Below, piece by piece: positions 41,406 to 50,021 of a DNA stretch of 64,000 nucleotides (within the stretch, counting starts at the first letter, position 1; each line of letters opens with the position of its first letter). The DNA is taken from contig WRKM01000001.1 in assembly GCA_009778065.1 (NCBI GenBank), forward strand, positions 62,001 through 126,000. The letters run 5' to 3'. The notes beneath the pieces were generated by a model. That model searched no databases. It saw only the letters and a list, made by a program, of their open reading frames with translations, and had not been told where the DNA came from. The position numbers were made by a program, and so were the translations under genes. This DNA is from Oscillospiraceae bacterium (GTDB lineage: Bacteria > Bacillota > Clostridia > Oscillospirales > Ruminococcaceae).

Positions 41406-43454
41406 ATGAAACGCTGGAACATCAGACCCTACATAACCGACCAAAGCGATTCGACCGCCGCGCCGAATTCATCCGCCTCGCTCGCCTCGCAGGTCACAGC
41501 CATAAGAGGTATAGACATAAAAGACGGTGAGATTTCCGAGCCGCTGTTAATGGCGGACATGGAAAAAGCCGTAGAGATAATAAAATCCGCATTATACGAG
41601 GGGGAGAAAATCGCCGTTTTCGGCGACTACGACTGCGACGGAGTAATCGGTACGGTCATTTTATGCCGCTATCTCGCGGCGCAGGGCGGTGAACCGTTGC
41701 GTTATATCCCGTCACGCGATGAAGGGTACGGCTTGAATAACGATGCGGTTGACAGTCTTTTTGAAAAAGGCGTAAAGCTCATTATTACAGTAGACAACGG
41801 TATAAGCTGTGTAGAAGAAGCAGACTATATAAAAGAAAAAGGCATAAAACTAATCATCACCGACCACCATACCGTTCACGAACTGATGCCCCGTGCTGAT
41901 GCAATCATTAACCCCAAACGCCCCGACGACGCTTCTCCGTTTAAAGAGCTTGCCGGGTGCGGCGTGGTTTTAAAACTGATAATGGCTTTAGAGGGCGATA
42001 TAGAGGGCGTGCTGGAACAATATGCTGACCTGGCGGCGGTCGGTACTGTCGGCGATGTTGTACCGCTTCTCGGTGAAAACCGTATAATAGTAAAGCATGG
42101 TCTCAATGTCATACCCTATACCGAAAACATAGGTTTATACAAACTTTTTCGCCAAAGCGGATTTTCACTTGAAGAGAACGACGACAGACCTACCGCAAGC
42201 TCTCTTTCGTTTACCGTCTGTCCGCGAATCAACGCGGCGGGTCGTTTCGCACACGCCGATAAAGCCGCCGAACTCCTTCTCACGGAAAATGAAGAGCTTG
42301 CCGACCTGCGAAGCGCGGAACTCTTAGAGCTTAATAATCATCGTCGGAATGTCGAAAATGAAATAATGGAACAAATCGACATTATGGTAGCGCAAAACCC
42401 CGCACTTCTCAGCGAACGGGTCATGGTTCTTGTCGGTAAAGGCTGGCATCATGGCGTTATAGGTATCGTCAGTACCCGCGTTTTATCCAAATGGGGTAAA
42501 CCGAATATAATACTCTCCGACGACGGCGTTAACCTGCGCGGAAGCGCGAGAAGTGTTGACGGGTTTTCGCTTATGCCGCTTCTCGAACACTGCTCGCCCT
42601 ATCTTGAAAGATTCGGCGGTCACGTAAAGGCGGCGGGGCTTTCCGCAAAAAGCGAAAACGCAGACGACATAATCCGCGAAGTAAAAGCATACAGCAAGCT
42701 TCATTATCCGCAAATGCCCTTCGATGTTTTTTATATAGACAAGTCGCTCGTTTCGGCTGATTTGAGCCTTGAAAACGTGGAGAGCTTAGCCTCGCTTATG
42801 CCCTTCGGCGAGGGTAATCCCATACCGCTGTTTTTAATCCAAAACTGCGTAATCCTCTCTAAAAAACCCCTAAAAGAGGGTAAATTTCTTTCCTTTAACG
42901 TCAGGCTCGAAGGCGGCGGTGTTCAAAAAATACTTCATTTCACCTCTACCTATAGCGACTTTGCTTTTGACGTTGGGCAGAGCGTTGATGTTTTAGTTAC
43001 CCTCGAAATAAATGAATACAACTCGGTACGGAGCGTTTCGGCGCGTCTTAAAGACTGCCGCCCTTCGCGGTTTGAACAGGAGCGGTATTTCGCGGCTCTC
43101 CGCGCCTACGAGAGCCTAAAACGCGGCGAGGAAATTGACCCCTCCTTAGCCTGCCGCGCTTTACCCGAAAAAAGCGATATAAAAATTATTTATGATATTC
43201 TGCGCCTGTATTCCGCTATAGGAAACGGCGGCGGAAACGGAGTATATATCGACCGTATATATACCGAAGCGGCGGCAAAAGGTCTGAATTATTGTAAATT
43301 CAGGGTCGTCTTAGACGCGCTTTCGGAACTCGGATTAATAGAACATGATATAATAAATAAAAAGCTAAGGCTCATACCCGATGCGGCAAAAGCAGATTTA
43401 AGCAACTCGCGTGTTCTCGCTGAAATGCGCGGTCTTATGGAGGGCAAAGTATGA
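41406..43454 (+). CDS. recJ: Single-stranded-DNA-specific exonuclease RecJ
   Basis: A 682-residue 5'-3' exonuclease used in recombination and base-excision repair. DHH-family motifs are visible: VFGDYDCDGVIGTVIL (about residues 75-90), ITVDNGISCVEEA, ITDHHTVHE (the DHH motif) and NPKRPDDASPFKELAGCGV. The DHHA1 domain carries GKGWHHGVIGIVSTRV and FGGHVKAAGLS. An OB-like region and a further C-terminal domain (about 550-682) complete it. RBS AAAGGAA. The stop overlaps the rel start (ATGA), a coupling frequent in Clostridia. Confidence 0.96.
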   Translation: MKRWNIRPYITDQSDSTAAPNSSASLASQVTAIRGIDIKDGEISEPLLMADMEKAVEIIKSALYEGEKIAVFGDYDCDGVIGTVILCRYLAAQGGEPLRYIPSRDEGYGLNNDAVDSLFEKGVKLIITVDNGISCVEEADYIKEKGIKLIITDHHTVHELMPRADAIINPKRPDDASPFKELAGCGVVLKLIMALEGDIEGVLEQYADLAAVGTVGDVVPLLGENRIIVKHGLNVIPYTENIGLYKLFRQSGFSLEENDDRPTASSLSFTVCPRINAAGRFAHADKAAELLLTENEELADLRSAELLELNNHRRNVENEIMEQIDIMVAQNPALLSERVMVLVGKGWHHGVIGIVSTRVLSKWGKPNIILSDDGVNLRGSARSVDGFSLMPLLEHCSPYLERFGGHVKAAGLSAKSENADDIIREVKAYSKLHYPQMPFDVFYIDKSLVSADLSLENVESLASLMPFGEGNPIPLFLIQNCVILSKKPLKEGKFLSFNVRLEGGGVQKILHFTSTYSDFAFDVGQSVDVLVTLEINEYNSVRSVSARLKDCRPSRFEQERYFAALRAYESLKRGEEIDPSLACRALPEKSDIKIIYDILRLYSAIGNGGGNGVYIDRIYTEAAAKGLNYCKFRVVLDALSELGLIEHDIINKKLRLIPDAAKADLSNSRVLAEMRGLMEGKV

Positions 43455-45628
43455 TTGGCTGTACTATAGACTCCCTTATTGAGCGAATTACCTCAGAGGG
43501 AAAGCTTAATTTCGATTTAGAAAAAATCATGGCGGCTTATACCATTGCGAACACCGCGCATGAGGGTCAGACCCGCAGTTCGGGCGAACCTTTTATATCT
43601 CACCCTCTATCGGTGGCGAATATCCTGCTCGGGTTCAATATGGATACCGATACTATTGTCGCCGCGCTTTTACACGATGTAGTAGAGGACACTAAAATTT
43701 CGCTCTCCACGCTCGAAAAACAGTTCGGGAAAGACGTAGCCCATATGGTAGACGGCGTGACCAAAATCGGACTTGTACCCTTAGACACGACCAAAGAAGA
43801 ACAGCACGCCGAAAATATACGTAAAATCCTCATGGCAATGGCAAAGGACGTGCGGGTCATACTTATAAAACTCGCCGACAGACTGCACAACATGCGGACA
43901 CTCGCCGCCCGCCCCCCCGACAAACAGCGGGAAAACGCCCTCGAAACCATGAGCTTTTACGCGCCTATAGCACACAGGCTCGGCATGAACAGCGTCAAAG
44001 AGGAGATGGAAGACCTGTCCCTGCGCTACCTCGACCCCTTCGGTTTTAAGGCTATCGAAGAACAGATAAAATACCGCGAAGAAGAGCGGAATTTTTTCAT
44101 CGAGAATAAAAAAGCGCAGATTCTCGAACGTATAGGTAATATGTCGCCCACCCCGTATATTGAAGGGCGGGTCAAAGGCGTCTACAGTATATATAAAAAA
44201 GTCATCGTAGGCGGTAAAGAGTTCGATGAGATTTATGATATATACGCGGTTCGTATTATAGTACAGTCGGTCATAGAGTGTTATAATATTCTCGGCATTA
44301 TACACGATATGTTCAGACCCATCCCCTTTCGTTTTAAAGACTATATAGCCACCCCGAAACCCAACCGCTACCAGTCGCTTCACACCACCGTCATGAGCAG
44401 AGAGAGTATTCCCTTCGAGGTACAAATCCGTACACAAGACATGCACAGTACCGCCGAATACGGCATCGCCGCGCATTGGAAATATAAGGCAGGTCTCGGA
44501 AAACAAAAAACTAAAGCATCCGACACCAGCCGTCTGGAATGGATTCGCCATATCTTAGACCAACAGCAGGAAGCCGAAAACGTCGTACAGATAACAGAAT
44601 CCATAAAAACCGACTTAGCCACCGAAGACGTCTATGTATTTACCCCGAAAGGCGATATAATCACCCTGCCGCTCGGCGCGAACGTCATAGATTTCGCCTA
44701 CGCCATACACAGTCAAGTCGGAAACAAAATGACAGGCGCGAAGGTGGGCGGTCGCATGGTCAGCTTTGACTACAAGCTTGAGACAGGAAACATCGTAGAA
44801 ATAATGACCACCAACTCAGCCGCATACGGACCGAACAGAAACTGGCTTGACACAGTAAAGACGAATCAAGCGAAACTCAAAATCCGCGCATGGTTTAAAA
44901 AAGAGCGTCGTCCCGAAAATATAAAAGAGGGAAAAAGCATGTTGGAACGCGAACTGAAGCGTAACAGCCTGCCTTTTGAGGACGAACTGCTTCTTGAAGC
45001 GGCTAAGGGTCTGCGCTACGATAATACAGACGATTTCTATGCGGCTATTGGTTATGGCGGCTTACAGCTCACCCGCGTAGTGCATAGGGTAAAAGAATTT
45101 TATACTACCCGAAACACCGACAGCGAGCGTGCGGGCTTGTCCTATGAAGAAATAAACCGAACAATTGCCAAAAGGCAGTCTAAAGGCGTTTTGGTAGACG
45201 GCATGGAAAACTGCCTAATACGTTTCGCGAACTGTTGCGCGCCGCTCCCCGGTGATGAAATCTTAGGCTTTATCACCCGCGGCTACGGCGTCTCGGTTCA
45301 TAAAAAAGACTGTGTAAACGTAACAGACATAATCGAAAAAAGTCCCGAACGGCTCATAAAAGTCGAATGGATAAATACGGGCGATGTATATTACCGCGCC
45401 GCAATCGAGCTAATCGCCGAAGACAGAACCGCTCTAATCGCCGATGTTACCAACGTCATATCCCACAACCGCCTGTCTATCAGCGAGTTCACAGGCAGAA
45501 AACTCAAAAACGGAAACGCCTGTATAGACGTCGCACTCGAAATAGAAGGCGTCGAACAACTGAACAACATACTCGCAAAACTGAAAAAAATACCCGGCGT
45601 GATTATGGCGACCCGCCGCGATTCATAA
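43451..45628 (+). CDS. rel: Bifunctional (p)ppGpp synthetase/hydrolase Rel
   Basis: A 725-residue long RSH protein controlling the stringent response. An HD hydrolase domain comes first (HEGQTRSSGEPFISHPLSVA; ALLHDVVEDTKIS, with intact HD), then the synthetase domain (FDEIYDIYAVRIIV; YIATPKPNRYQSLHTTVM; EVQIRTQDMHSTAEYGIAAHW). TGS (VYVFTPKGDIITLPLGANVIDFAYAIHS region), a zinc-finger-like segment (CLIRFANCCAPLPGDEI) and a C-terminal ACT domain follow. Both catalytic sites look complete, so it should both make and degrade the alarmone. The left arm of the repeat just downstream acts as its likely terminator. Confidence 0.97.
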   Translation: MIGCTIDSLIERITSEGKLNFDLEKIMAAYTIANTAHEGQTRSSGEPFISHPLSVANILLGFNMDTDTIVAALLHDVVEDTKISLSTLEKQFGKDVAHMVDGVTKIGLVPLDTTKEEQHAENIRKILMAMAKDVRVILIKLADRLHNMRTLAARPPDKQRENALETMSFYAPIAHRLGMNSVKEEMEDLSLRYLDPFGFKAIEEQIKYREEERNFFIENKKAQILERIGNMSPTPYIEGRVKGVYSIYKKVIVGGKEFDEIYDIYAVRIIVQSVIECYNILGIIHDMFRPIPFRFKDYIATPKPNRYQSLHTTVMSRESIPFEVQIRTQDMHSTAEYGIAAHWKYKAGLGKQKTKASDTSRLEWIRHILDQQQEAENVVQITESIKTDLATEDVYVFTPKGDIITLPLGANVIDFAYAIHSQVGNKMTGAKVGGRMVSFDYKLETGNIVEIMTTNSAAYGPNRNWLDTVKTNQAKLKIRAWFKKERRPENIKEGKSMLERELKRNSLPFEDELLLEAAKGLRYDNTDDFYAAIGYGGLQLTRVVHRVKEFYTTRNTDSERAGLSYEEINRTIAKRQSKGVLVDGMENCLIRFANCCAPLPGDEILGFITRGYGVSVHKKDCVNVTDIIEKSPERLIKVEWINTGDVYYRAAIELIAEDRTALIADVTNVISHNRLSISEFTGRKLKNGNACIDVALEIEGVEQLNNILAKLKKIPGVIMATRRDS

Positions 45629-45633
45629 TAAAT

Positions 45634-45713
45634 GTAGGGGACGCCGCCCACGGCGTCCCGTTTTTACGCCGTGGGTGAATTATTTTCGGTACGCCGTGGG
45701 CGGCGTCCCCTAC
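45634..45713. repeat. Inverted-repeat element, copy 1 (23-bp arms)
   Basis: Arms at 45634-45656 and 45691-45713 are perfect inverted copies, starting GTAGGGGACGCCG and ending CGGCGTCCCCTAC, with 34 bp between. The left arm extends into an own palindrome GGGACGCCG-ccca-CGGCGTCCC followed by GTTTTTA (to 45666), which should terminate rel transcription. A second copy lies on the other side of the Asn-rich gene. Confidence 0.85.
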
Positions 45714-45720
45714 GATACCG

Positions 45721-46776
45721 TTAACGACGCTTTCTGCTCCCCGCTAATGCGGCTGTTCCGAGCATGGTGGTTCCTATTGTCGCAAGTTCGAGCAATCCGA
45801 AATCTATACCTGTTCCGGGGTTACGCTCGTTTGTTCCGCGGGCGTGTTCGCCCGTTCCTGCGTTACCCGTGTTGCCCGTGTTATTGATGTGATTGGTCGT
45901 GTTGTTATTATTAGCGTGAATGTTATTATTGGTGTTGTCGTTTACATGATTGGTCGTGTTGTTATTGGCATGAGTGTTGTCGTTTACATGATTGGTCGTG
46001 TTATTATTATTAGCGTGAGTGTTGTCGTTTACATGATTGGTCGTGTTGTTGTTATTATTAGCGTGAATGTTATTATTGGTGTTGTCGTTTACATGATTTG
46101 CCGCGTTATTATTGATGTGAGTGTTGTCGTTTACATGATTGGTCGTGTTGTTATTGGCGTGAGTGTTGTCGTTTACATGATTGGTCGTGTTGTTATCATT
46201 AACATGAGTGTTGTCGTTTTCGTGATTGACTGTGTTGTTATTACGGTTATTGTTTACGCGAGTGGTCGTCGTGTTATTATTAATAGCGTGATTACGGTTA
46301 TACCCGCTTGCATAGTAGGTTCCGTTTCCCATATTATCTACGCTGTCTGTTATACCGCCTACTATATCTTTTGTGCCTTCAGCGAGACCGTCTACGATTT
46401 CTTTTGTGCCGTCAGCGAGACCGCCTACGATTTCTTTTGTTCCGTCAGCGAGACCGCCTACTATATCATTAACCGCGCCTATCCCCATTATTTCGTCCGC
46501 TTCTTGCTTCGGTATGAGGACACCGTACCGTCTATCATACTCATTTAATATTTCATGTCCTGTGCCATTCTCTGTGAGTGTACCGTGTCGTCCCGTACCC
46601 TGCTCTGTGAGTGTGCCGTGTCCCGCGCCATTCTCTGTGAGTGTGCCGTGTCCCGCACCATTCTCTGTGAGTGTAGCGGTTTTCCCGTTTATATCATGCT
46701 CTCCTCCGGCAGACGCGCCTACGGATGAGGCAATAGCGAATATTGCCGCGAATATGCCTATAGCAAACTTCTTCAT
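45721..46776 (-). CDS. Asn-rich repeat surface protein with sortase-like C-terminus
   Basis: A 351-residue protein made of three repeat blocks. After a signal peptide (about 1-23) come LTENGAGHGT-type repeats (35-75), then about four (I)VGGLADGTKE units (104-142), then an Asn/His/Thr-rich array with units like TTNHVNDNTHANN (161-300). The end has NPGTG (319-323), a hydrophobic helix and SRKRR, which is the layout of a sortase substrate. No sortase is in the window. Repetitive DNA and flanking inverted repeats make copy-number variation likely. Function is unknown; the layout suits a flexible wall-linked or metal-binding (His/Asn) protein. AAAGGTG is rather far (14 nt) from the ATG. Confidence 0.72.
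   Translation of the reverse strand: MKKFAIGIFAAIFAIASSVGASAGGEHDINGKTATLTENGAGHGTLTENGAGHGTLTEQGTGRHGTLTENGTGHEILNEYDRRYGVLIPKQEADEIMGIGAVNDIVGGLADGTKEIVGGLADGTKEIVDGLAEGTKDIVGGITDSVDNMGNGTYYASGYNRNHAINNNTTTTRVNNNRNNNTVNHENDNTHVNDNNTTNHVNDNTHANNNTTNHVNDNTHINNNAANHVNDNTNNNIHANNNNNTTNHVNDNTHANNNNTTNHVNDNTHANNNTTNHVNDNTNNNIHANNNNTTNHINNTGNTGNAGTGEHARGTNERNPGTGIDFGLLELATIGTTMLGTAALAGSRKRR
45877..46296 (-). repeat. Coding tandem repeat (Asn-rich array)
   Basis: Degenerate in-frame units of about 39-54 bp encoding NHVNDNT-type peptides, visible on the plus strand as recurring GTTGTCGTTTACATGATTGG. Confidence 0.85.
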
Positions 46777-46872
46777 ATCGTTTTAACCCGCACCTTTCAT
46801 TCAATTTTTACTTAAAAACCAATCTCGGCTTTTTTTCCTATATTTTCACAAGAAAGATTGGTTATGAGGGCA

Positions 46873-46910
46873 GAAAAAATCCCGCCGATTTTATTGTTCT
46901 CCGGCAGGAT
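46873..46910 (-). terminator. Second minus-strand terminator in the gap
   Basis: A 9-bp stem ATCCTGCCG/CGGCGGGAT (one G-T pair) with T6. It insulates the Asn-rich gene from the surface-protein genes upstream on the same strand. Confidence 0.75.
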
Positions 46911-46954
46911 TATATTATTATATGTAATTTTTAGAATTTTTAAATTTTAAAAAT

Positions 46955-47035
46955 GTAGGGGACGCCGCCCACGGCGTCCCGTTTTACGTTACGGGCGAAT
47001 TGTTTTTTCGGGACGCCGTGGGCGGCGTCCCCTAC
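46955..47035. repeat. Inverted-repeat element, copy 2 (27-bp arms)
   Basis: Perfect inverted arms at 46955-46981 and 47009-47035, with 27 bp between, of the same family as 45634-45713. Each arm is itself palindromic, so the element can fold as one long stem or two short hairpins. Confidence 0.88.
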
Positions 47036-47036
47036 G

Positions 47037-47100
47037 TTCGATGTGAATATTAGGCGGCGTCCCCTACGTTCGATGTGAATATTAGGCGGCGTCCCCTACG
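47037..47100. repeat. Two tandem 32-bp copies of the element's right end
   Basis: Two identical 32-bp units (47037-47068 and 47069-47100). Each starts TTCGATGTGAATATTA and ends with GGCGGCGTCCCCTACG from the right arm of the inverted-repeat element. Only two copies exist. Confidence 0.88.
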
Positions 47101-47107
47101 TTCGAAA

Positions 47108-47148
47108 CGGAAAAAACCCCTGTGGCGTTATACCACGGGGTTTTTCCA
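47108..47148 (-). terminator. Terminator of the 182-residue surface protein gene
   Basis: AACCCC-g-TGG pairs with CCA-ca-GGGGTT, followed on the minus strand by TTTT and CCG, 35 bp past the stop codon. Confidence 0.8.
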
Positions 47149-47182
47149 AAATTAATCTTATTCCGGGGGGATTCAAGATTTA

Positions 47183-47731
47183 TTATTTTCTTTTGCGAGA
47201 TACTACTGTTGCTGCTGCCGCTACTAAAACAGGAACGATTGCAAGAGCTACGCCTGTCTTTTCGTTTACGTCACCGCCTGCATCGGGAGCTACGGGAACG
47301 GGGTCAGGAGTAGGAGCAGGAGGAGGAGGCGGAGGAGGAGCCACGGGAAGCGCGCCGCTTGCTGAGCCGGTGATTCCTGCATATTCGTCAACGCCTGTTA
47401 CAGATACGCTGAAAGTATCAGCTGTTACTGAGAAATTAAGTGTAGCCAGTACAGAACCTGCCGCAGAGTCTAAGCTGATAAGACTAACTTTGCCTTCATG
47501 CTCTTGACCTATAACGCCTGTTCCGTATGCAATGCTGATGAATGTTGCGCCGTTTGCGTCAAATGTGAATGAACCTGCTTGTTCGCCACCCGCTGAAGCG
47601 AGTACGTTTACTGCGAATGTTCCGCCCTGTGCATCGGGAGAACCGTTGTCAGATACTGTGAAAGCGGAAGCGCTAATTGCAAATACTGAGAAAGCAACGA
47701 GAAGCACTGCCAATTTTAAGATTTTTTTCAT
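47183..47731 (-). CDS. Small secreted beta-sandwich protein with C-terminal sorting-like signal
   Basis: A 182-residue protein: signal peptide (ILKLAVLLVAFSVFAISASA), one beta-rich domain of about 105 residues (GGTFAVNVLASAGGEQAGSF; TLNFSVTADTFSVSVTGVDE), a Pro-rich stalk (PPPPPPPAPTPDPVPVAP), then NEKTG, a hydrophobic segment and SRKRK. The domain has a cohesin-like flavour but is shorter than known cohesins, so I do not call it one. It sits directly downstream of a dockerin protein gene, which makes a docking relation worth testing. ATG 47731 is chosen because GGAGG precedes it; a long hairpin (47761-47787) lies in the leader. Confidence 0.75.
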   Translation of the reverse strand: MKKILKLAVLLVAFSVFAISASAFTVSDNGSPDAQGGTFAVNVLASAGGEQAGSFTFDANGATFISIAYGTGVIGQEHEGKVSLISLDSAAGSVLATLNFSVTADTFSVSVTGVDEYAGITGSASGALPVAPPPPPPPAPTPDPVPVAPDAGGDVNEKTGVALAIVPVLVAAAATVVSRKRK

Positions 47732-47760
47732 AATGTTATATTCCTCCATATTGTCAGCCC

Positions 47761-47787
47761 CGGTACCCACGGTACTCGCGGGTACCG
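47761..47787 (-). promoter_or_regulatory. Leader hairpin before the 182-residue gene
   Basis: CGGTACCC-(11 nt)-GGGTACCG, 8 bp, in the 119-bp gap between the dockerin gene and the small surface protein gene. It could stabilise or process the shared mRNA; no T run follows. Confidence 0.45.
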
Positions 47788-47850
47788 AACTGACTTGATT
47801 TTGTTAGTATTTTTTGATTTACCCGTGCGAATTATCTGTTAGTCAATCTT

Positions 47851-49503
47851 TTATGCTAATACAACTAATTCGAGGATAGCGAGTGCGTCTGATGCTGTGA
47901 TTTTGCCGTCGCCGTTTAAGTCGCCAACGATGATATCTACTTCAGATGCAGGGAGAAGTCCGCTCGAAATCTGGAGAGCCATGAGAGCGTCGATTGCGCT
48001 GAGTCTGCCGTCGAAGTTAAGGTCGCCCATGAGGTAAGTCGGGTTAATTTCCCAACCGTCACGTCCGCCTTCAATCATGGATTCAAATTCCCAACCTAAG
48101 ACTGCTGCGCGTTGGTCGAGACCTGCGTTGTCTTTGAGGAGTGACCAAGTCGGAGTTTCCCAAGAACCGCCGCCCATGCCTACAGGTGCCATGTGGTAAA
48201 TAGCGAGCGATGCGAGGTTCCAGTCGAAAGCTGAATCAACGAGTAAGTTTGCGGGAATATCGAATATGAGTGCGTCAAAGTTTCCGCCTACCATCCAGAC
48301 TAACTGGTTGTTGTAGCTGATGTTATAGTCTAAGATATCGACATTCTTGCCGTATACTTGGTCTAAACGAAGTCTGAATGCAGTACCTGCAGCATTGTAA
48401 GTTCTTAACTTAGCTGTAACTCTGAGGGGCGCGCCGTAATCGCGAGCGGCTGCCGAGATTTCTCTCATTTCCTGAGCTGTGAAAGGAGTGTTAAGACCCC
48501 ATGCTCCGGAGTTTCCTGCCGGTAAAGTCGATGCCCAAGGTACGAATGTTACAGTAGCGTCTTTCGCGCCTATTCTTGCATTAGTTCCCCAGTTGGTAGC
48601 CCACTGAATTCTACCTTGATTCTGAGCAATCCACATACCTGTGTTGCTCGGACCGATGCCTTCCCAAGGAATACCGGTGTTAGCCATTACAGCTGTTTGA
48701 ACCATGAATCCGGTGAGTTCGCTACCGGGTTCTGCTATTTGATTGAGAGCGTCTTGTAAACGGTCCATATCACCGCCGTCGTATCTTAAAGTGATTCTGA
48801 ATGTTCTGGTTCCGATTGCGCCGTAGCGTACTTGGTTAGCGCCTTCAGTACCGGTACCTACCCAGAGAGTACCTTTGCCCGAGTATAAAACGTCATTTCC
48901 GGAAGCATCTAAGCTTGCGGGAGTCGCAACATAGTCGCCTGCGAGTACTTCTTTAAGAGTTATACCGCTTGTACCGTTGCTGTTAATAGCTGCTATGCCG
49001 TCAATTACGTCTTCAGCAGCAAGGATTTCTTCGAGTCTCGTTCTCTCTGTCTCCCAAGACCCCCCGCCACTTCCGGGAGCTACGTTAAATCCGCGAACAC
49101 CGTTCATGGTAATATCGCGAACTTTACCTTCAATCGAACCGCCGTAACCGGTAAGGTTTACGGGATTACCGTTTGCATCAACACCCATTAAGGTCATTGT
49201 TTCGCCTATCGCAACACCGGGTACGAATATAAGTCCACCCTGGCTGATTATTGCGTTAGAGTTAATGGTTCCGCTGAGCGTAAAGTCAATTTCCATTATT
49301 GCAGTATTACCGAATTCCCACCACGGGAAGCCGCTGTCGGGGTTACGTCCCCAGAAGAATACGCGACCATAATCGTCAACGAAGGAACCGGGAGTTCCCC
49401 ATGTTTGGTCCCACATCCACCAGTTGCTTGCGCTTGCTGTTACTGAAAAGCCTGCGAGCATTACGACGGCTAAGATAACTGCAAGAATTTTTCTTGTTTT
49501 CAT
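47851..49503 (-). CDS. Secreted dockerin-domain protein
   Basis: A 550-residue protein: signal peptide (ILAVILAVVMLAGFSVTASA), a large Trp/Gly-rich beta region without a family I recognise (two copies of GGGSWET, near residues 150 and 445), and a type I dockerin-like C-terminus (about 492-550). The dockerin has two calcium-loop repeats, GDLNFDGRLSAIDALMAL and GDLNGDGKITASDALAIL. Dockerins bind cohesins on scaffoldins or on the cell surface; no canonical cohesin is in the window. ATG 49503 follows GGAGG at 9 nt. No glycoside hydrolase motif is visible, so it may be structural rather than an enzyme. Confidence 0.83.
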   Translation of the reverse strand: MKTRKILAVILAVVMLAGFSVTASASNWWMWDQTWGTPGSFVDDYGRVFFWGRNPDSGFPWWEFGNTAIMEIDFTLSGTINSNAIISQGGLIFVPGVAIGETMTLMGVDANGNPVNLTGYGGSIEGKVRDITMNGVRGFNVAPGSGGGSWETERTRLEEILAAEDVIDGIAAINSNGTSGITLKEVLAGDYVATPASLDASGNDVLYSGKGTLWVGTGTEGANQVRYGAIGTRTFRITLRYDGGDMDRLQDALNQIAEPGSELTGFMVQTAVMANTGIPWEGIGPSNTGMWIAQNQGRIQWATNWGTNARIGAKDATVTFVPWASTLPAGNSGAWGLNTPFTAQEMREISAAARDYGAPLRVTAKLRTYNAAGTAFRLRLDQVYGKNVDILDYNISYNNQLVWMVGGNFDALIFDIPANLLVDSAFDWNLASLAIYHMAPVGMGGGSWETPTWSLLKDNAGLDQRAAVLGWEFESMIEGGRDGWEINPTYLMGDLNFDGRLSAIDALMALQISSGLLPASEVDIIVGDLNGDGKITASDALAILELVVLA

Positions 49504-49600
49504 AATTGTTTTCCTCCATAAATTTTGAATCGTTAATCGGTCGAATTCCTTAAAAAAGCAAATAAACAGCAAATTTGTCAGGATATTCTTCCCTTATAGC

Positions 49601-49629
49601 ATTATAACCTATACCGCCAAAAGAATCAA
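49601..49629 (-). promoter_or_regulatory. Sigma-A promoter of the dockerin gene
   Basis: TTGATT (49629-49624), 17-bp spacer, TATAAT (49606-49601) on the minus strand; leader about 90 nt. Confidence 0.78.
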
Positions 49630-49739
49630 TAGTCAAATTAAACAGATTTTCAAAATATTTTCAGATTATTTTCACAAATCCGTTCTCTATGAGCATTGCG
49701 GGGTCCGATTGACATTTATTCGGACATTCTTTCAGCGTT

Positions 49740-49813
49740 TTTTAAGCTCTGCCGCCGTATCGGGAAGTTCGCTTTTTGACCGCTCACATTTAGGTAGTCA
49801 AGCGGCGGCAGAA
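49740..49813. other. Nested inverted repeat, possible small RNA or double terminator
   Basis: Outer CTGCCGCCG/CGGCGGCAG (9 bp) encloses TTGAC/GTCAA. Outside it, T6 on the left faces A6 on the right. The strand cannot be told from sequence alone. Confidence 0.35.
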
Positions 49814-49992
49814 AAAAGTTTCAGCTTTTTTAAAATTTTTTGTTTTTAAAAAACGCACTATGCCATTATGATTTACAAATTGGTTTAATTTATTTATTTT
49901 TACCGCTCTTTTCCTTTCGGCAAATTTTGCAAATTTTTTGGTTTATAATTGAAATACCGCCCGCCGCGATGTCATGATGTTCATAATGTAGG

Positions 49993-50014
49993 GCGCGATG
50001 TCCACATCGCGCCG
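49993..50014. repeat. Short perfect palindrome GGCGCGATGT-cc-ACATCGCGCC
   Basis: A 10-bp palindrome preceded by TGTAG, as in the left arms at 45634 and 46955, so it may belong to the same class of intergenic GTAGGG-palindromes with a different core. It also lies 8 bp after the 55-residue gene. Confidence 0.6.
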
Positions 50015-50021
50015 CATAACA

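Larger units (their letters stand above)
46777..47182. other. Non-coding, repeat-rich gap of 406 bp
   Basis: No gene seen. It holds an attenuator-like inverted repeat at 46817-46863 (AACCAATCT/AGATTGGTT followed by TTTAAG on the minus strand), a terminator at 46873-46910, the second inverted-repeat element with two partial tandem copies (46955-47100), and the terminator of the upstream gene (47108-47148). Confidence 0.7.
49504..50021. other. Non-coding gap of 518 bp
   Basis: Contains the dockerin promoter and leader, a nested inverted repeat at 49740-49813, an AT-rich stretch (49830-49960) where I see nothing, and a short palindrome at 49993-50014. No convincing gene. Confidence 0.6.

Noticed and set aside
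43781-44551. 256-codon open frame on the minus strand inside rel
   Set aside because: Antisense to well-conserved rel coding sequence, no RBS, no known domain; a chance frame.
45844-46548. 234-codon hydrophobic repeat frame on the plus strand
   Set aside because: Complement of the Asn-rich repeat array; the VVIISVNVIIG repeats come from reading AAC/AAT codons backwards, without start signals.
45634-47035. Insertion sequence
   Set aside because: Despite long inverted arms, no transposase is encoded between or beside them and no target-site duplication could be recognised.
47037-47100. CRISPR array
   Set aside because: Only two directly adjacent 32-bp copies without spacers; they derive from the neighbouring inverted-repeat element and there are no cas genes.
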